From CAYPHJ01 sp964410485 (GTDB taxonomy: Bacteria; Desulfobacterota; Binatia; UBA9968), in NCBI GenBank assembly GCA_964410485.1, contig CAYPHJ010000009.1, forward strand, positions 1-64,000: 64,000 nt of DNA, read 5' to 3'. The position numbers were made by a program, and so were the translations under genes. The notes under the pieces were generated by a model. The model made no database searches. It saw only the letters and a program-made list of their open reading frames with translations, and was not told the origin of the DNA. Shown in pieces: positions 62,283-64,000 of the stretch; position 1 is the stretch's first letter, and every line of letters begins with the position of its first letter.

Positions 62283-63590
62283 ATGGGATCTCATCGCCAA
62301 AAGAAAGTAGTCATCACGAACGGGACGTTAATAGATGGCAACGGAAAAACTCCGGTTCGTAACGATGCCATTGTCATTGAGGGCAATCGCATCAAAAGCA
62401 CCGGGCGGTTGCCGGCGGATATAAGGCTCAATGACAAAGACAGCATGGAAATTATCGATGCCGTGGGACAGTGGATCTTGCCCGGGCTCATCGATGCGCA
62501 CACGCACCTCTCATACGGCAATCCTAAAGTCCCCGGTGAAGCCCGCGGCAAGGGAACAACGAGGCCGGAATTCAACACGTTACGGGCAGCAGGGAACGCG
62601 CAGAACGTGCTGCGCTCGGGCGTGACCAGCATCTCAGTGCCGGGCGGGACTTGGTTCACGGACGTCGCCGTTCGAGATGCCATAAAGTTAGGGTTGATTG
62701 AAGGCCCGCGCGTCTACTGCGCCAGTCGCATGATTATTACTTACGGCTCGATTGAGGATGAGGAACCCTCCTGGGTTGGCACCCCGGACCACTCGATTGG
62801 CATTCTCGCCAATGGCGTCGCCGAGATGGTCACTGAAGTGAGACGCCAATGCAAACATGGCGTTGATTTCATCAAGATGGCCGATAGTCGCTCCGGTGAC
62901 ATCCAGACGATTGCCAAAGAAGAGATCGCGGCAGTAGTCGCTGAAGCGCACCGGCGCAACGCGCACGTTGCGATTCACTCGCGCGGCGCTGCCTCGACGC
63001 GCGCCGCGGCCGAAGCGGGTGTTGACTGGATTATGCACACCGACTTGGCGACCGAGGCTGACCTGGAAGTTGTCGCGCGGGCGGGGACGCGGATTGTCCC
63101 CACGGTGACTTTCGTCGAGAGGGTATTGCAGTTCGGTCGGGAGGTTGGTCAGGAGCAGATTCAGATCAGTCTTGAGCGAATGAAAAGAAATATGGAAGGT
63201 CTTGTGAATGTTCTCGAGCGATCGCGCGCATTCGGGATCAAAGTCATGTGTGGCACCGACACCGGCAACTACTCCTGGATGCCCTACGGCGAGATGCACG
63301 CCAAAGAAGCGGAAATCTTAGTTCGCTACGGCGGCTATTCGCCTCTTGAGGCGATTTCGGCTTGCACTCGGGATAACGCCTTTGCAGTGGGATTGGAAAA
63401 CCAAGTCGGAGTGCTTGAAGCCGGCAAGCTCGCGGACATTACGATTTGGAAAAAGGACCCGGTGGCGGATATACGTGTGCTGCAGAACCCATCTAACCTT
63501 GCGATGGTCATCAAAGACGGCAGGAAAGTGAATCTGGACGAAAACGGCTCAGAAGCGGCCTTGCTCAAGTTCCAGGCCGCAGTTGCGTAG
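62283..63590 (+). CDS. Metal-dependent amidohydrolase
   Basis: 435 residues. Ligands in order: H73 and H75 in GLIDAHTHLS, Lys in VDFIKMADSRSG, His in HVAIHSRGAAS, His in VDWIMHTDLA, Asp in VMCGTDTGNYSW. The C-terminal sandwich GKLADITIWKKDPVADIRVLQ is typical of the imidazolonepropionase/Xaa-Pro dipeptidase branch. GGAGG before ATG 62283 selects this start; the frame continues upstream to 62178 without family similarity. Same superfamily as the enzyme at 541-1713, diverged. A TctC gene begins 149 bases downstream. Confidence 0.85.
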   Translation: MGSHRQKKVVITNGTLIDGNGKTPVRNDAIVIEGNRIKSTGRLPADIRLNDKDSMEIIDAVGQWILPGLIDAHTHLSYGNPKVPGEARGKGTTRPEFNTLRAAGNAQNVLRSGVTSISVPGGTWFTDVAVRDAIKLGLIEGPRVYCASRMIITYGSIEDEEPSWVGTPDHSIGILANGVAEMVTEVRRQCKHGVDFIKMADSRSGDIQTIAKEEIAAVVAEAHRRNAHVAIHSRGAASTRAAAEAGVDWIMHTDLATEADLEVVARAGTRIVPTVTFVERVLQFGREVGQEQIQISLERMKRNMEGLVNVLERSRAFGIKVMCGTDTGNYSWMPYGEMHAKEAEILVRYGGYSPLEAISACTRDNAFAVGLENQVGVLEAGKLADITIWKKDPVADIRVLQNPSNLAMVIKDGRKVNLDENGSEAALLKFQAAVA

Positions 63591-63739
63591 GGACGCACCG
63601 CGCGCCGTCGGTGCATGACGACCACCATAGAAGCACTTCCTTCTGCTACGCTTGACATGATCAGTAAAAAGGGGATAACCCGGGAGGTGGCTAGCGAAAG
63701 GGATGATGTGACAGGGGTCATTATACCAAGGGGAACCCT

Positions 63740-64000
63740 ATGAAGGTCTCTAGTCGAGAGTTCATGTCGTATTGCTGCCTTGCCTTGTTGTCGCTGATGC
63801 TGGCCGGGACCGCTTCAGCGCAGACTTATCCGGGCCAGAGGATCACGATGGTGGTCGGCTTCGCGGCCGGCGGCTTCGCCGACACCGTGGCGCGGCTTAT
63901 CGGCAACAATCTCAGCGAACGCCTGGGTCAACCGGTGACCGTTGAGAACCGGCCGGGAGCCGCAGCGAACGTCGCCGCCAGAGCCGTCGCCAATGCCGAT
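63740..64000 (+). CDS. TctC/Bug-like solute-binding protein, 5' part
   Basis: The first 87 codons, cut by the window end. Signal peptide (YCCLALLSLMLAGTASAQ, cleavage after AQ) then YPGQRITMVVGFAAGGFADTVARLIG and GQPVTVENRPGAAANVAARAVA, the classic Bug-family front, closer to standard TctC than the other three in the window. AAGGGGAA before ATG 63740. It may work with the amidohydrolase just upstream. Confidence 0.85.
   Translation, partial: MKVSSREFMSYCCLALLSLMLAGTASAQTYPGQRITMVVGFAAGGFADTVARLIGNNLSERLGQPVTVENRPGAAANVAARAVANAD

Overview
The window looks like a chromosomal segment of an uncultured Gram-negative bacterium. Moderately high GC, an outer-membrane gene set (Mla-type lipid transport, SurA-like chaperone, RND efflux, LpxL-like acyltransferase) and a deltaproteobacterial style of housekeeping genes fit soil or sediment lineages such as Binatota, Rokubacteria/Methylomirabilota or relatives. 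Orphan TctC-type binding proteins, amidohydrolases, a UbiD decarboxylase and a luciferase-like oxidoreductase point the same way. This placement is inference from gene content only; no rRNA, tRNA, CRISPR array or insertion sequence was seen.

Left edge (1-7.5 kb): the window opens inside an OsmC-family gene with an in-frame TGA exactly where the family has its catalytic cysteine. A bSECIS-like hairpin follows it, so the gene most likely encodes a selenoprotein. Next come an amidohydrolase and LLM-class oxidoreductase pair, a DUF456 membrane protein, endonuclease III, a Rho-N-like small protein, a radical SAM protein, a sarcosine-oxidase-like flavoenzyme and a VOC protein. From 7.8 to 12.9 kb there is an MFS carrier and a complete Mla-type ABC lipid transport operon (STAS-permease fusion, ATPase, MCE protein, lipoprotein).

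Catabolic and signalling part (12.9-26.2 kb): a molybdopterin oxidoreductase, an unknown protein followed by a GAF-class III adenylate cyclase, an FAD oxidoreductase, a TctC protein, then a minus-strand operon UbiD decarboxylase - enoyl-CoA hydratase - acyl-CoA ligase, divergent from another MFS carrier. This could be a degradation route for an aromatic or carboxylated acid.

Housekeeping core (26.2-55.2 kb): DUF309-mfd, surA-like/pdxA/phosphomannomutase, a shortened uvrA, and an iron-sulfur biogenesis operon (iscS - iscA - sufB - second cysteine desulfurase - Rrf2 regulator - unknown gene) that carries sufB without sufC or sufD and ends at a strong terminator. Then follow an acyltransferase, a GcvH-like protein without its lipoyl lysine, an exported PIMT, ftsB, eno, a second nth, a TctC, cinA with an altered PncC site, an M3 peptidase, an ornithine cyclodeaminase homologue, gnd and a PspC protein.

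Right part (55.2-64 kb): an overlapping RND operon (membrane fusion protein - permease - small PII-like protein), two more TctC proteins (the last cut by the window end), a membrane-bound cyclic-nucleotide-binding protein and a second amidohydrolase. Intergenic spaces hold several families of short palindromic repeats; three of them sit between convergent genes.
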